A stretch of DNA of 64,000 nucleotides. Origin: Hippophae tibetana (taxonomy: Eukaryota > Streptophyta > Magnoliopsida > Rosales > Elaeagnaceae). Under the pieces are notes generated by a model, which was not told where the DNA came from, ran no database searches, and worked only from the letters and a program-made list of their open reading frames with translations. This document shows positions 1-13,863 of the stretch, piece after piece (positions within the stretch are counted from its first letter, which is position 1; every line of letters starts with the position of its first letter). The position numbers and the translations under genes were made by a program. The stretch spans positions 14,712,001 through 14,776,000 of the forward strand of contig CM072803.1 in assembly GCA_037013495.1 (NCBI GenBank). The letters run 5' to 3'.

Positions 1-529
1 CTTTTAGTTCAAGATGTGAGAAAGTGCATATATACCTAGTTTTTAAATGAAATCCCTTTACAACTATATACTATATATAACTACTACTTTTTTCCTAAAT
101 ATGTATGAAATCTTTATATCATATAGCATGCATAATTTTATATATTATGTTATAGTACAAGGAGTAGACCCCTGTTTTCCTAATTGCAGCTCACTTTTTT
201 TTCCTATAAATTTTCTAGAGTAGACATCAATAAAAGGGGACACATGGACCAATATTGATAAAGAAATAGATTGAGATTTATTTTTTATTTCATTTGTATC
301 ATGTAATATTATTGGAGATAATTTTGTGACTAGAGTAAAAAATTTATGTATGTTTTCCCATGTTTTATATATCACTCATATATTTGCTTTTTATCTGAGT
401 TAAGTACGAAATGATTTCAAAATGTTGAAATGTTTAAGATATGTAATATATGGATTTTATTATTTTAGAAGTACCCTTTTTAAATATATAATTTTCATAT
501 AAATATATTTTAATCCGTCAATTCTTCCT
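1..529. other. Intergenic, no gene seen
   Basis: A+T-rich sequence with no reading frame that resembles a known protein. I see no repeat structure I can name before the target-site duplication of the MITE that begins at 530. Confidence 0.5.
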
Positions 530-537
530 ACCTCACA

Positions 538-926
538 TAGGGGTGTCCATAAACCGGATCAGACTGGACCAAACCGTAAAATCGGACCGGACTGGACCAA
601 ATCGTAAAATCGGACCGGACCGGACCAAACCGAACGGTTTTACTAATCAAAGGGTCCGATCTGGTTTGTATTAATTTTAAACCGTTCAAACCGGACCGGA
701 TCGGTTTAATAATATATTAAAAAAATTACATTATTCTTCATTAAATTATAAAAAAATCGAACAAAACCGGGAATAAAACCGGACCGAACGGTTTTATAAG
801 TCAAACGGTCCGGTCCGGTTTTTATTTTTTAAAACCGTTTCAAACGGTCCGTTCCGAGTAATATGAACAGTTTGGTCCGGTTAAATTTTTTTTAAGAAAA
901 ACCGGACCGGACCATGGACACCCCTA
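538..926. mobile_element. hAT-type MITE (389 bp) with perfect 8-bp target duplication
   Basis: The left end reads TAGGGGTGTCCAT and the right end is its exact inverted copy (914-926). The 8 bases ACCTCACA flank it on both sides (530-537 and 927-934), which is the target-duplication length of hAT transposases. The inside is a dense set of CCGGACCGGACC and AAACCGG motifs in both orientations, so either strand could fold into a long imperfect hairpin. There is no coding capacity, so it would need a transposase supplied elsewhere. Both ends and both duplications are unmutated, suggesting fairly recent movement. Confidence 0.9.
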
Positions 927-1175
927 ACCTCACATACTCTTTTTTTGGGCGATATTTTCATATCAAAGCATGGTTTTGATCTCCAAGGAACAAGTCAAAA
1001 GATTAACTTGTGATGTTTGAACTATTTTTATTGTTTCCACATTCCTCCAAGAAAATATTGTCTAAAAATGAGTCGATTAGGGTGTTGATGATAACCGTGG
1101 TGAACATAACCTATTCCAAACTTCCGTAAATTGATTACTTAGGGTAAAAAACCTGAGTAAGGAGGTAAGGTTTTA

Positions 1176-1520
1176 CTACCTAAAAGAGTTTGAAAAGATT
1201 AGGCCATCACTTTATCATGGTACTCTAAATCCTAACGTGGTTGAAGGATGATAAACGTCCTAAATGTCATGTATGTTTTAAAGTTGGACTTGTTGCATAT
1301 AAGTTAAATGAAAAGGCCAGTTATTGGTGGGACTCTATAAGAAGAGGAAGGAACATCAACGAAATCACTTGGAAAGAGTTTGAGTTAATGTTTTATTGGA
1401 TGTTCTTTATTAAGATTGCAAAGCAAATAAGGTTGTTGAGTTTATGAACTTGAAACAAGAGGATATTTTAATAGCTGATATACATTGATTTCAACTAGCT
1501 ATGAAATTTGATGGATGTTC
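1176..1520 (+). pseudogene. Ty3/gypsy gag fragment
   Basis: A broken frame preserves the plant gypsy gag pattern. It starts with a segment around FEKIRPSLYHGTLNP, then KLNEKASYWWDSIRR at about residues 22-36 of the open piece starting at 1241 (the usual L-x-G-x-A-x-x-WW motif), then ITWKEFELMF and, after a stop, a remnant of the FLNLKQ region. Stops and frame changes interrupt it, and no LTR, protease or reverse transcriptase adjoins it, so it is an isolated relic. The assignment rests on motif order only. Confidence 0.5.
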
Positions 1521-1699
1521 TAAAGCACTTTTTCCAATTGGGTAAATACTATTATGAATAGCCGAGTGAAAGCGTTAAATCTTCAAATTAATGATAAGAT
1601 TGTATGACATTGCATACCTCATTATGTATTTGATTCCTATTTGTGACTGTTCTTGATTGGAGGATTTGCGGTTGAAGAAGTTGGTTTGTATAAATTTAG

Positions 1700-2137
1700 A
1701 ACCTAACTTTATGATGCGTTTCAGTGTGATAATGATACACTTGGTAGACTAATACTGAGCTATCCAAGCATCGAGTTCTTTTCTTTAAGGATAAATTGTG
1801 ATTCATTTCAACCTCAAAATTTTAGCACAAATCTTAAAGTTTTTGAAACGGTGAGTATCGATCATTCATCATTTGAAATTGAGGCTTCTAATATTCAATC
1901 ATTTACCTATGAGGATTACGAAAGCATTGAAGATGATTGCCATAAGTTTGGTTCTATTAATTGTGCAAATCTGACGTGTCTAACACTTCATCGCATTTTA
2001 CTTGAGGACTATAAGATAGAGATTTTTATTGCAAATTTTCCATGACTCAAAAATTTGACTTTGGAGTATTGCTATGGATTTGGTTTCTCTCATTGCATTT
2101 TTCTCTCCTTATTTGTTCTTGACTTTTATATACCTTT
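1700..2137 (+). pseudogene. F-box/LRR-like protein fragment
   Basis: The frame through 1851-2045 and the bases before it read like the leucine-rich part of plant F-box/LRR (FBD-type) proteins. A strand like APNLQSF is seen as EASNIQSFTYED. A repeat of the form C-x-NL-x-x-L-x-L is seen as INCANLTCLTLHRI. It is followed by FIANFP and, after a TGA, LKNLTLEYC (isnfPlLe-like). No F-box is visible upstream. It stops at the solo LTR starting at 2138. I infer a decayed gene scrap; an unrelated LRR-like sequence cannot be excluded. Confidence 0.45.
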
Positions 2138-2572
2138 TGTTGGAAAAATCGAGGATATTTTTCTTATTTTAAGTAATTATTATTCACTTATGATTTGAAT
2201 GAATAAAATTCAAATAAGTCCGACAAAAATATTGCTATTGGAAATATAATGTTAAAAGAAACTAACACGTATATTAAATTAGAAAATTAAAAATACCATA
2301 AATTTAATAAAGTTTGGTATAAATGTTACCTATGTTCTTAGACGTTGTTGACCACTTCTACTATCTTCAAATGGATGAACTCTAAAATTAAAACTAATTA
2401 GGAAAAATTAAATTAATCAATTACCCTTACAAAAGAGGGAAATGTTTACAAATTTTGGGATGTTTTATAAGTGGAAGATAAGGCTTTATATATATCCCAA
2501 AATACAACACCCACTTACATTCCTAATCAATATGATAATTTTTCAATTTGTTCATTAAAGAGCTATACAACA
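2138..2572 (-). repeat. Solo LTR of the copia family found complete at 13345-18420
   Basis: It begins TGTTGGAAAAATC and ends GCTATACAACA, and it aligns along its whole length with the two LTRs at 13345-13791 and 17985-18420. Shared blocks include ATTCACTTATGATTT, GGTATAAATGTTACCTA and AAATGGATGAACTC. Flanking 5-mers are CCTTT (2133-2137) and CCATT (2573-2577), a near-perfect target duplication. No internal retrotransposon sequence adjoins it, so it is a solo LTR, which normally arises by recombination between two LTRs of one element. Confidence 0.9.
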
Positions 2573-3741
2573 CCATTAATTTTCAACAAAAAATGAGATA
2601 AAACATATATATATTAAATTTTAATCATATATTGCAAAATAGAAGGCTAATTTGTGTTTTAAATACAATAATTCTTGAGGTCCAAAGACAAATACATCCT
2701 TGGCAAGGAGAGGATCCAATTCCGTATTGCTACACCTTGAAAAATTTCAAAATCTCTAAAGACAGTTAGAAATTTGATTCACCAATTAAAGTAAAAAATT
2801 CAAATATGCAACACAAAATGAATACTCCAAATCTTGTTTCATTTATTTATTAGAAAAATGTTCAATTATATATTTATCATTCTACATAAGTATTGGTTCT
2901 ATACACTAAAGTAGTTCAAACACTTGAAAATTGAGAATTATGTGTGTTGAACACAGGACCTCCAACTCTAATACAATGATTGAGATTGTTGGTTACAAAC
3001 TCTCCCAAAAACTTAAGCAATTAGAAGAAATATTGACTATATTTTTATACATTTATTAATCATGAATACACTATGCTACCAGAAATTTCTATAAAAGCTC
3101 CCAAATTATACATGGACAAACAATTTAAAAATAAATTTATTTTATTAAAATAGAAATATATAAATATAAAATATACAAATTATAAATATAAAAAATAAAA
3201 TAATAATTGAGGTCTGTGTATCACACAGTTTTCTTAAGATAAATTTTCTACTCATCATGAGTGTATAAAAACAACCAAAGCTTATCTCCCAAGAAATAAC
3301 AATTACACAATAATAAACTTACACTAGAGTTTATTATTCAACAAACTTACAAATGTTTAAACTCTATTAAATGAACTTAACTCTAAATTAAAAAAAATAT
3401 TCAACAAAACAATATATATATATATATATACCTTCCTATACCAAAGTTGGTTTCTTTTTTTCTTTTTCTTCTTTCTTCTTTCTTTCCTTTTCTCTTTCCT
3501 TCTTCTCTATTTTCCTTTTGTTTTTTTCCTCAATTTTCTTTTGTTTTCCTTCGTAGTTTTTCTTTTTCTTTTATAAAATAATTATACAAAAACATAAGAT
3601 AACCCAAGTAAATACAAAAATAGAAAATATGAAGAGAAAACACAGAGAAATGAAAAATTAAAAACTCAAGTAGAGAAACAGAAGAGAAGAATTTGATAAA
3701 GAGAAGCAGAAAATTGAAATTTTTATTCAAGTTTTCTAGCA
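2573..3741. other. Non-coding; upper part is probably an LTR of the neighbouring copia element
   Basis: No gene seen. On the minus strand the sequence starting TGCTAG at 3741 directly follows a polypurine tract (3742-3750), so an LTR of the 3742-7560 element should start here and run toward lower coordinates. Its far end was not found; it may lie anywhere between about 3000 and 3400. Confidence 0.4.
3412..3568. repeat. (TA)n run followed by a polypyrimidine tract
   Basis: An AT dinucleotide run (3412-3430) is followed by about 120 bases that are almost only C and T (3450-3568), rich in TTTCTTC units. Read on the minus strand it is a polypurine stretch. It lies inside the presumed LTR. Confidence 0.7.
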
Positions 3742-4359
3742 ATCTCCCACATGAATAAAAATTGACAGATTTTAAATCAAACTTTTTACAACGAAATAGA
3801 TTTCAATGGATCAAAACCTGCATAGGATAGGTAGATGTTATCCTTTGAACCTTCTTTTGTGAAAGTATATTTACCTCATTGGCTGACCAGTAGACGTGAT
3901 GTCCTTGAACTGTTCTACCATTTATGTAAGCAATGACATACTTCACACAAGAATCTTACCAGACACAATTTAGTTCTCATTGTTATGTTCTTTTTGGCCA
4001 TGAACATATGTCTAGTTATGTGAGAGTCTCTAAAGAATTGAGCCATATACAATACTCTTTCGAAGCAGCCTAACTCATCCCTCACATAGGTATTCTCTTA
4101 AAAGTAATCTACAAGAATAACCTGCATACTCCACTTGGTATTCTCTTCATAAGAATCATTAAAAGCCTTAGCTTATCTTGTATCTTACGGGTATCACTGT
4201 TTTCATCTTAGGAATAGATTTGAGGGTAAACCCCTATAGTGATTATACTAAGTCTTTACAATTAGGTTGTTTCTTTGAACTTATATTTTGGAATCTTCAG
4301 TCAAATAGGTTGGGTTTCCTTTACAAATCCTTATTCATTCATGGGCTTTAATCTCATCC

Positions 4360-5880
4360 CTCTTAATGATTTATCAACTCACTCTCGATTTAACCTTTTA
4401 GTTAAGAGATCAGTTATGTTATCTTTTGACTTAACATAGTCAATAGAGATAACCCCAGTTGAGAGTAGTTGTCTAATGGTATTATGTTTACGATGTATAT
4501 GTCGAGACTTACCATTATACATAATGTTATGTGTCCTGCAAATAGTAGATTAACTATCACAATAAATTCATATTGTACGTAAATTCTTCACCCACTTAGA
4601 AATATCCTCTACAAAATTGCGTTGCCATTCCCCTGGTTTGCCACATATAAGTGATGAACTCAGATTCATGGTGGATCTAACAATACACATCTATTTAGAG
4701 GACTTCCATAAAATTGCTGCACTACCTAGTATAAATACATATCCATTGATAGAATTTGAGTTTTCATATCAAATATCCAATTTTCATCACTGTACCCTTC
4801 TAATACAACTAGATATCTTGTGTAGTGTAGTCTATAACAAAATATATATCTTAAGTATCTAAGTAGTCTTGTAATACCTTTCCAATGATCAGATCCTAGA
4901 TTATTAATATATCTACTTAGTCTACTTACAACGTAAGTTATGCCTGGTATAGTATAACTCATCAAGTACATAATACTTCTTATCACTCTAGAATATTCTA
5001 GTTGAGACACACTCTCACTTTTATTCCTCGATAGGTGTAGATTTACATCTATTGGTGTTCTCACATTCCAAAATCACCCTCGTTGAATTTCTCAAGTATT
5101 TTGTCAACATAACGACATTGACTTAGAATAAGAGTGCTTGATATCTCAATTCCCAAAATTACATCAACATGTCCCATATCTTTCATATCAAATATTGAAT
5201 TCAACATAGACTTAGTATATTTGATCATTTGATCATTACTACCCACAATTAGCATATCATCAATGTAAAGACACAAGATAACATAATCATCTTCTTTGTC
5301 CTTAACATATACACATTTATCATATTCATTGATTTTAAAGCCATTTGTTCTCATAACATTATTAAACTTTTCATGCCATTATTTTGGTACTTGTTTCAAT
5401 CCATATAAAGACTTTACAAATTTACAGACCTTTTCTTCTCCCCCTAGGCATGAAAAACCCTTGGGTTAGTACATATAGATTTCTTCATATACCTCTCTAT
5501 TTAGAAAGGTTGTCTTCACATCCATTTGATGTATTTCAAGATTTTGTAGAGCTATGATAGCAATTATTATTGTTATAGATGTTATTCTCATCATAAAAGA
5601 ATAAGTATCAAAGTAATCAAGGTCATGTCATTGTTTGCATCCCTTAATTATAAGCATGTTCTTGTACTTATCAATTGATCCATTTGATTTACATTTTCTA
5701 GTGAAAATTCACTTCGACCCTAGTGTTTTACTACTTGGAGGTAAATCAACTAGTTCCCAAGTGTGATTTTGCAGAATGGACTCAATTTCACTATTAATGG
5801 CTTTTTACCATCGAGGTCTTTCAGAAGAATTCACAGCCTCTTCATAGGTTTGAGGTTCACTTTCTAGCAAATAGGTTAAA
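4360..5880 (-). pseudogene. Copia reverse transcriptase/RNase H, broken
   Basis: The RT part keeps the catalytic-site motif YIDDMLIVGSN followed by FDMKDMGHVDVILGIEI (5354-5061). The next piece (5064-4726) carries [14 protein letters not shown] and [16 protein letters not shown], and the RNase H tail ends near DNITDLLTKRLNRE (about 4370-4450). The consecutive pieces lie in different frames with intervening stops. It can no longer make an enzyme. Confidence 0.8.
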
Positions 5881-5957
5881 AAATCTAGACCATAAGGTGT
5901 TTTTGTCCTATCCCTCTTGCTACGTTTGAGTTCAATCCCAACTTCATTTTTAACCTC

Positions 5958-7560
5958 TTATTCAGGTTCTTTGTTTTGACTATCTTCATTCATAGTCTCA
6001 TACATTCGTTTAGATAAACTTGATTCTCCTTGAGATTTACCTAGAAATATATGTTCAAAGAACGATGCATTTCTTGATTTCATTATCGTGTTCTTGTGTA
6101 TGTTTAGGATCTTTGACTCATGTACAAGAAATTGATAAGCACTATTATTATGTGCATATCCAATGAAGATGTAATCTATTGTTTTTGGACCTATCTTCAC
6201 CTTCTTAGGTATAGGTATAACCACTTTTGCAAGATACCTCTCACTCGCAAATATTTATAGGAAGGTAGCTAATGTAGATAAAAAGTTATAATTTGTAACT
6301 AATTACTAAAACTAGTTTCCCTTCTTTTTATTTTTGATTATAACATAATAACAATACACATGGTGGCACACCACCAATCACTCACCCTTCTCAATTGTCT
6401 ACACCAAAGTACCTAACTTTAGTATAAATTTGCAAGCCATACCCAACCCAAAGAGTAAAGCTACTAGCGTATGGGCTGCTGATTCAATTCCATCAAGAAA
6501 TCCGAGAGCATATTGAGAAGATGAATACATAATACAAAATGCAAGTTGATCAGTATCATAGGCCTAAGCATTTTCAAATTGGTGAAATTTTCATGGTACA
6601 CCTCAATAAACATATGTTATCACAAATAAAATTCCCAAGCTTCAGCTGAGAAACTATGGCCCTTTCAGAATTCTTAAGAAAATCAATAACAACGCTTATG
6701 TCATTGATCTCCCCAAAGACTAGAATATTTCCAACACATTCAACGTAATAGATCTTTGCAAATACTACCCTACAGACGCAGCTGATGTGATCAATTTGAA
6801 TTTGAGGACAAATTCTGTGGAAGAGGAGGACCATGATGCAGAAATAAAGTTGCAATCTGCAACTAATTACTAAAACTAATTTATCTTTTTATTTTTGGTT
6901 ATAATAGAATAACAATACATATGGTGGCATGCAAAGTATGTGTGAGTGATGGGTGAGGCACATAGGAGTTAGTTAGGCTAGGTTAATGTGTGTGAGTGTA
7001 TGGAAGCGATTAGGCTTAAGGCCTATAAAATCCATGCATGACCATAACTAATTATCACTTAGATTTTACCCAATTGTCAGTATTTATCACAATAGTAATT
7101 TGTAATTCACTCTAAGAAAAACTGAAAAGTTGTTATTGTTAATCAATACAAATATAATTACCTTTCTTGTTCTTGTTCTGATTCCTACACTACATCAATA
7201 CCCATCCTTTAAATAATTCATACCGTGTTTTATGTGTCTTTTTTCGAAGTACCTTATTTAAAAGGCAGTTAGCTCACAAAATAGCTTATCTCCACAAGTT
7301 TTGTGGCAACCTAGAACTTAATAGCATTGCATCCATCATTTCTTTCAAGGTATGATTTTTACGTTTAGTAACTCCATTTTGCTGAGGTGAATAAGGCGTT
7401 GTGATTTCATGAATAACTTCGTGTTGTGCACAGAATTCACCATACGATGCCTCATACTCACCACCACGATCACTACTCAGTACCTTGATCTTCTTGTTGA
7501 CTTGATTCTCAACTTTTATTTTATAAAGAATAAATTTATCTATAGCTCCATCTTGAAAAA
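5958..7560 (-). pseudogene. Copia integrase, split in two by nested gypsy DNA
   Basis: Reading on the minus strand from 7560, the sequence gives LSSDRGGEYE, then TTPYSPQQNGV and a RKNHTLKEMMDAML-like block, the hallmark of the copia integrase core. It reaches a THKTRYELFKG-like block near 7210. The frame resumes below 6273 with PSYKYLRV and continues into KIGPKTIDYIFIGYAHN (6224-5958). The two halves meet in the normal copia order once the intervening 922 bases are ignored. Confidence 0.75.
6273..7194 (+). mobile_element. Internally deleted Ty3/gypsy element nested in the copia integrase
   Basis: Two LTR-like copies start TGTAGATAAAAAG (6273) and TGCAGAAATAAAG (6837) and share AACTAATTACTAAAACTA and AACAATACA-ATGGTGGCA. 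Between them is the end of a gypsy integrase: QYHRPKHFQIGEI, a [18 protein letters not shown] block and a VIDLPK-like block, in shifting frames. The first LTR copy loses similarity after about 6370 and is joined straight to the integrase end, so most of the element has been deleted. The right LTR ends in CTACA near 7189-7194. No clear 5-bp target duplication was found, so the exact ends are uncertain by a few bases. Confidence 0.75.
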
Positions 7561-8385
7561 GCTATTGAAACTAATAATTTTTTTATAGTGGAATCGAAAA
7601 TGGAGTTTGAGGAAAAACAATATCTATTAGAGGGGAAATTTTGTTGGATGGAAACGATTTATTAATAACCTTGATGTCATTGTTGAGTTTATAGTTCAAT
7701 AATTTTATGTCAATTTTTTGATGCTATAAATAATAGGGCAATAACAACAGTAATAGATGTGCTTGTCTTATTTGTCCTTCTGATATAAACATTTTTTATG
7801 GATTAAGAGACATTGGCCAAAATGAATATGAAATTTATTTGAATAATGTGGATTATGAATAGATAATAGAAACCCGAGCTATGGAAGGACTAAATGAAAG
7901 TTTACTAATAAGAGATACAAATATTTCAAAATCAAGTATTTAATCAAGATCCTTCGTATTTGACAATATTTTTTCTATTCAAGACTCATTTACACCACAT
8001 ATTGTAGTATTGTAGGTAAAGATTAGGCTATATTATTTTTCAACGTAACATCTATCAAAAGTATAGATATTGGGATAATAATTAATCAAATGATAAAACT
8101 TTTTACAAATAATCTAAAACGGGGTTGAAATTTCTAAAAGGTGAGATTTTTCTACAACATGGTGAATTAATGACTAATTTACATGAGGAAACTAAAGGTA
8201 CCCTAATGGATAAAAGTGTCGTCTCTTCAAAAAATTAAAGGAAAGATGAAGTTCATTAAATTTTAAAAAATTATAGATAAAATTTACTAAAATTTATATT
8301 GTTATAAAAAAACATAAAATTTATAGACAAAGGAAAAAAAAACTCCATTGTGTTAAGAAAACTCAAAAGAAACATTTACTACTAA
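7561..8385. other. Intergenic upstream of RPL3, no gene seen
   Basis: No protein I recognise. A short broken frame near 7740-7930 contains LRDIGQNEYEIYLNN, which looks protein-like but matches no family I know. The last few hundred bases would be the distal RPL3 promoter. Confidence 0.4.
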
Positions 8386-8476
8386 TGGGCCGTATGGAGG
8401 TCCAATATATAGGTCCATATAGGACAAAACCCTAAGCTTGATCTGCTAGTGCGAGACTGTTGTCCAAAAACCCTAA
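8386..8476 (+). promoter_or_regulatory. RPL3 proximal promoter: site II motif and two telo-boxes
   Basis: TGGGCC (8386-8391) matches the plant site II element. AAACCCTAA occurs at 8427-8435 and 8468-8476, the telo-box. This combination is well known from promoters of plant ribosomal-protein and cell-growth genes, where TCP-type factors bind site II. The motifs are seen directly. Their role here, and a transcription start close to or just downstream of them, are inferred from their position ahead of the RPL3 leader. Confidence 0.7.
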
Positions 8477-12314
<3,838 letters not shown>

Positions 12315-13339
12315 TTTCTCACTCACTTTTATTAGAATTTCCTCCATCTAAACGTTCTCTTTGTTATTGGTTTCTTAATTATTGGCTTTTCTTCTTAACG
12401 TATGCATTGTCAACCTGTTGGTTTGCAATTTTGCATCAGGGTTAGCATTATTTTGAAGAATTTTTTCATAATATATTTTATTTTGAGCTGTGAAAGACGA
12501 AATTAAAATTTGTATTGTTTATTTATAATTTAGAAACTATTTATAATTGAATTTACTCGTCACTTCTAAAGGCGAATGAACTTCTGATTTTTACTAATTT
12601 TAGACTTTAATTTTCTAATTTTTATAACTAAATTTGTTCCTTTTAATTGCTGCAAATTTGGTGTTGAAGGAATATTTATTTGTTTAAAAGGGATTTAATT
12701 CACTTATAAAGAAGATTAATATGTTAAATCTGATTGTTTCTTAAAACTGGTAAAAATTAGGAATAAACTTTAACTTTACAATGCACAAATTTCTAAATTT
12801 TATTTTTTATCTGCTAAAGTTAATTTAATTGTACCATTAAAATCAACATGTATTGTGGGAAAAAAACCATAATCTTGATTATCACATCATTAGAGATGGT
12901 ACGTACATTTATATAAGTAGTCAGATGTACTATGAAATTAAATTAATTATTTTTTATTAATTTGTAATTCTAGTACAAATGTGCAAAGGCCTTGCTATAT
13001 TGACATAAATATGGTATTTTATTCATTTTGCTATTTATACATAAATGGTACCATCGTTGGGAGTTCAGGGACTGAAAATACTTAACACATAATACACAAT
13101 AACATTAACATCCTTCTAATTTATTTACTGTTAAAAAAATTCATTTAATGGTTGAATAAAAATTGACTTTCATTGAGAGCATTAATTCAATAAAAAACAC
13201 TAATAACACGTAAATTTATACTTTTTTATACATATATTACTACTAATGGTATAATTATTATCTTAAAAATGAAAAATTATTCATTTTTCTAGATAATTAT
13301 ATATCATGATACAATAAGGTAATCCTCTTCGACTATTTC
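12315..13339. other. RPL3 3' flank and intergenic DNA
   Basis: Contains the RPL3 3' untranslated region (the first 100-200 bases, T-rich, with no single clear poly(A) signal that I would commit to), then A+T-rich DNA without any recognisable gene up to the target duplication CTTGA of the copia element. Confidence 0.5.
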
Positions 13340-13344
13340 CTTGA

Positions 13345-13791
13345 TGTTGGAAAAATTAGATATATTTTTACTATTCTAAGTAATTACTATTCACTTATGA
13401 TTTAAATAAATAGAACTCAAACTAATCGACAAAATAATGCTAAAATAAACTAAAACGGATATTGAAACAAAAATATTAAACAAAAAAAAAATAACACCAA
13501 AAATTTAAGAGGTTTGGTATAAATGTTACTTAGGTCGTCGGGCGTTGTTGACCACTTTCACTATATCCAAATGGATGAACTCCAAAATTACAACTAATTG
13601 GACAAAATTGAGTTAATCAATTAGCCTTACAAAACACTCAATTAGCCTTACAAAACAGAGGAAGATTTACAAATTTTGAGATGTTTACAAATGGTAAAAG
13701 AGAGCTTTATTTAAAACCACAAATCCAACACCCATCTCCATTCCTAACCAATGTGAGATTTTTTGTTTTCTCATTAAGGAGTTATATAACA
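13345..13791 (-). repeat. Copia LTR (3' LTR of the minus-strand element)
   Basis: 447 bp, starting TGTTGG and ending ATATAACA. Compared with the other LTR it lacks a block containing TTATTGGAAATATA between short AATG repeats, and it has gained a tandem duplication of about 22 bp (TCAATTAGCCTTACAAAAC twice, about 13616-13656). These differences arose after insertion. Confidence 0.95.
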
Positions 13792-13863
13792 AATCTCCAC
13801 CTTAGCGACTTAGTGATTTTAAATGATTTCTTCAATTATTAGATCAACGACGATAGTGCCAAT

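Larger units (their letters stand above)
3742..7560 (-). mobile_element. Degenerate Ty1/copia retrotransposon (internal region), split by a gypsy insertion
   Basis: On the minus strand the order is integrase (7560 to about 5880), reverse transcriptase (5880-5060) and RNase H (5060-4360), which is the copia order. A non-coding stretch then leads to a polypurine tract GTGGGAGAT (3750-3742) and an LTR beginning TGCTAG. Gag and protease are missing at the 5' side, and no second LTR was seen beyond 7560. Frames are broken throughout. The integrase is interrupted at 6273-7194 by a younger gypsy element on the opposite strand. Confidence 0.8.
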
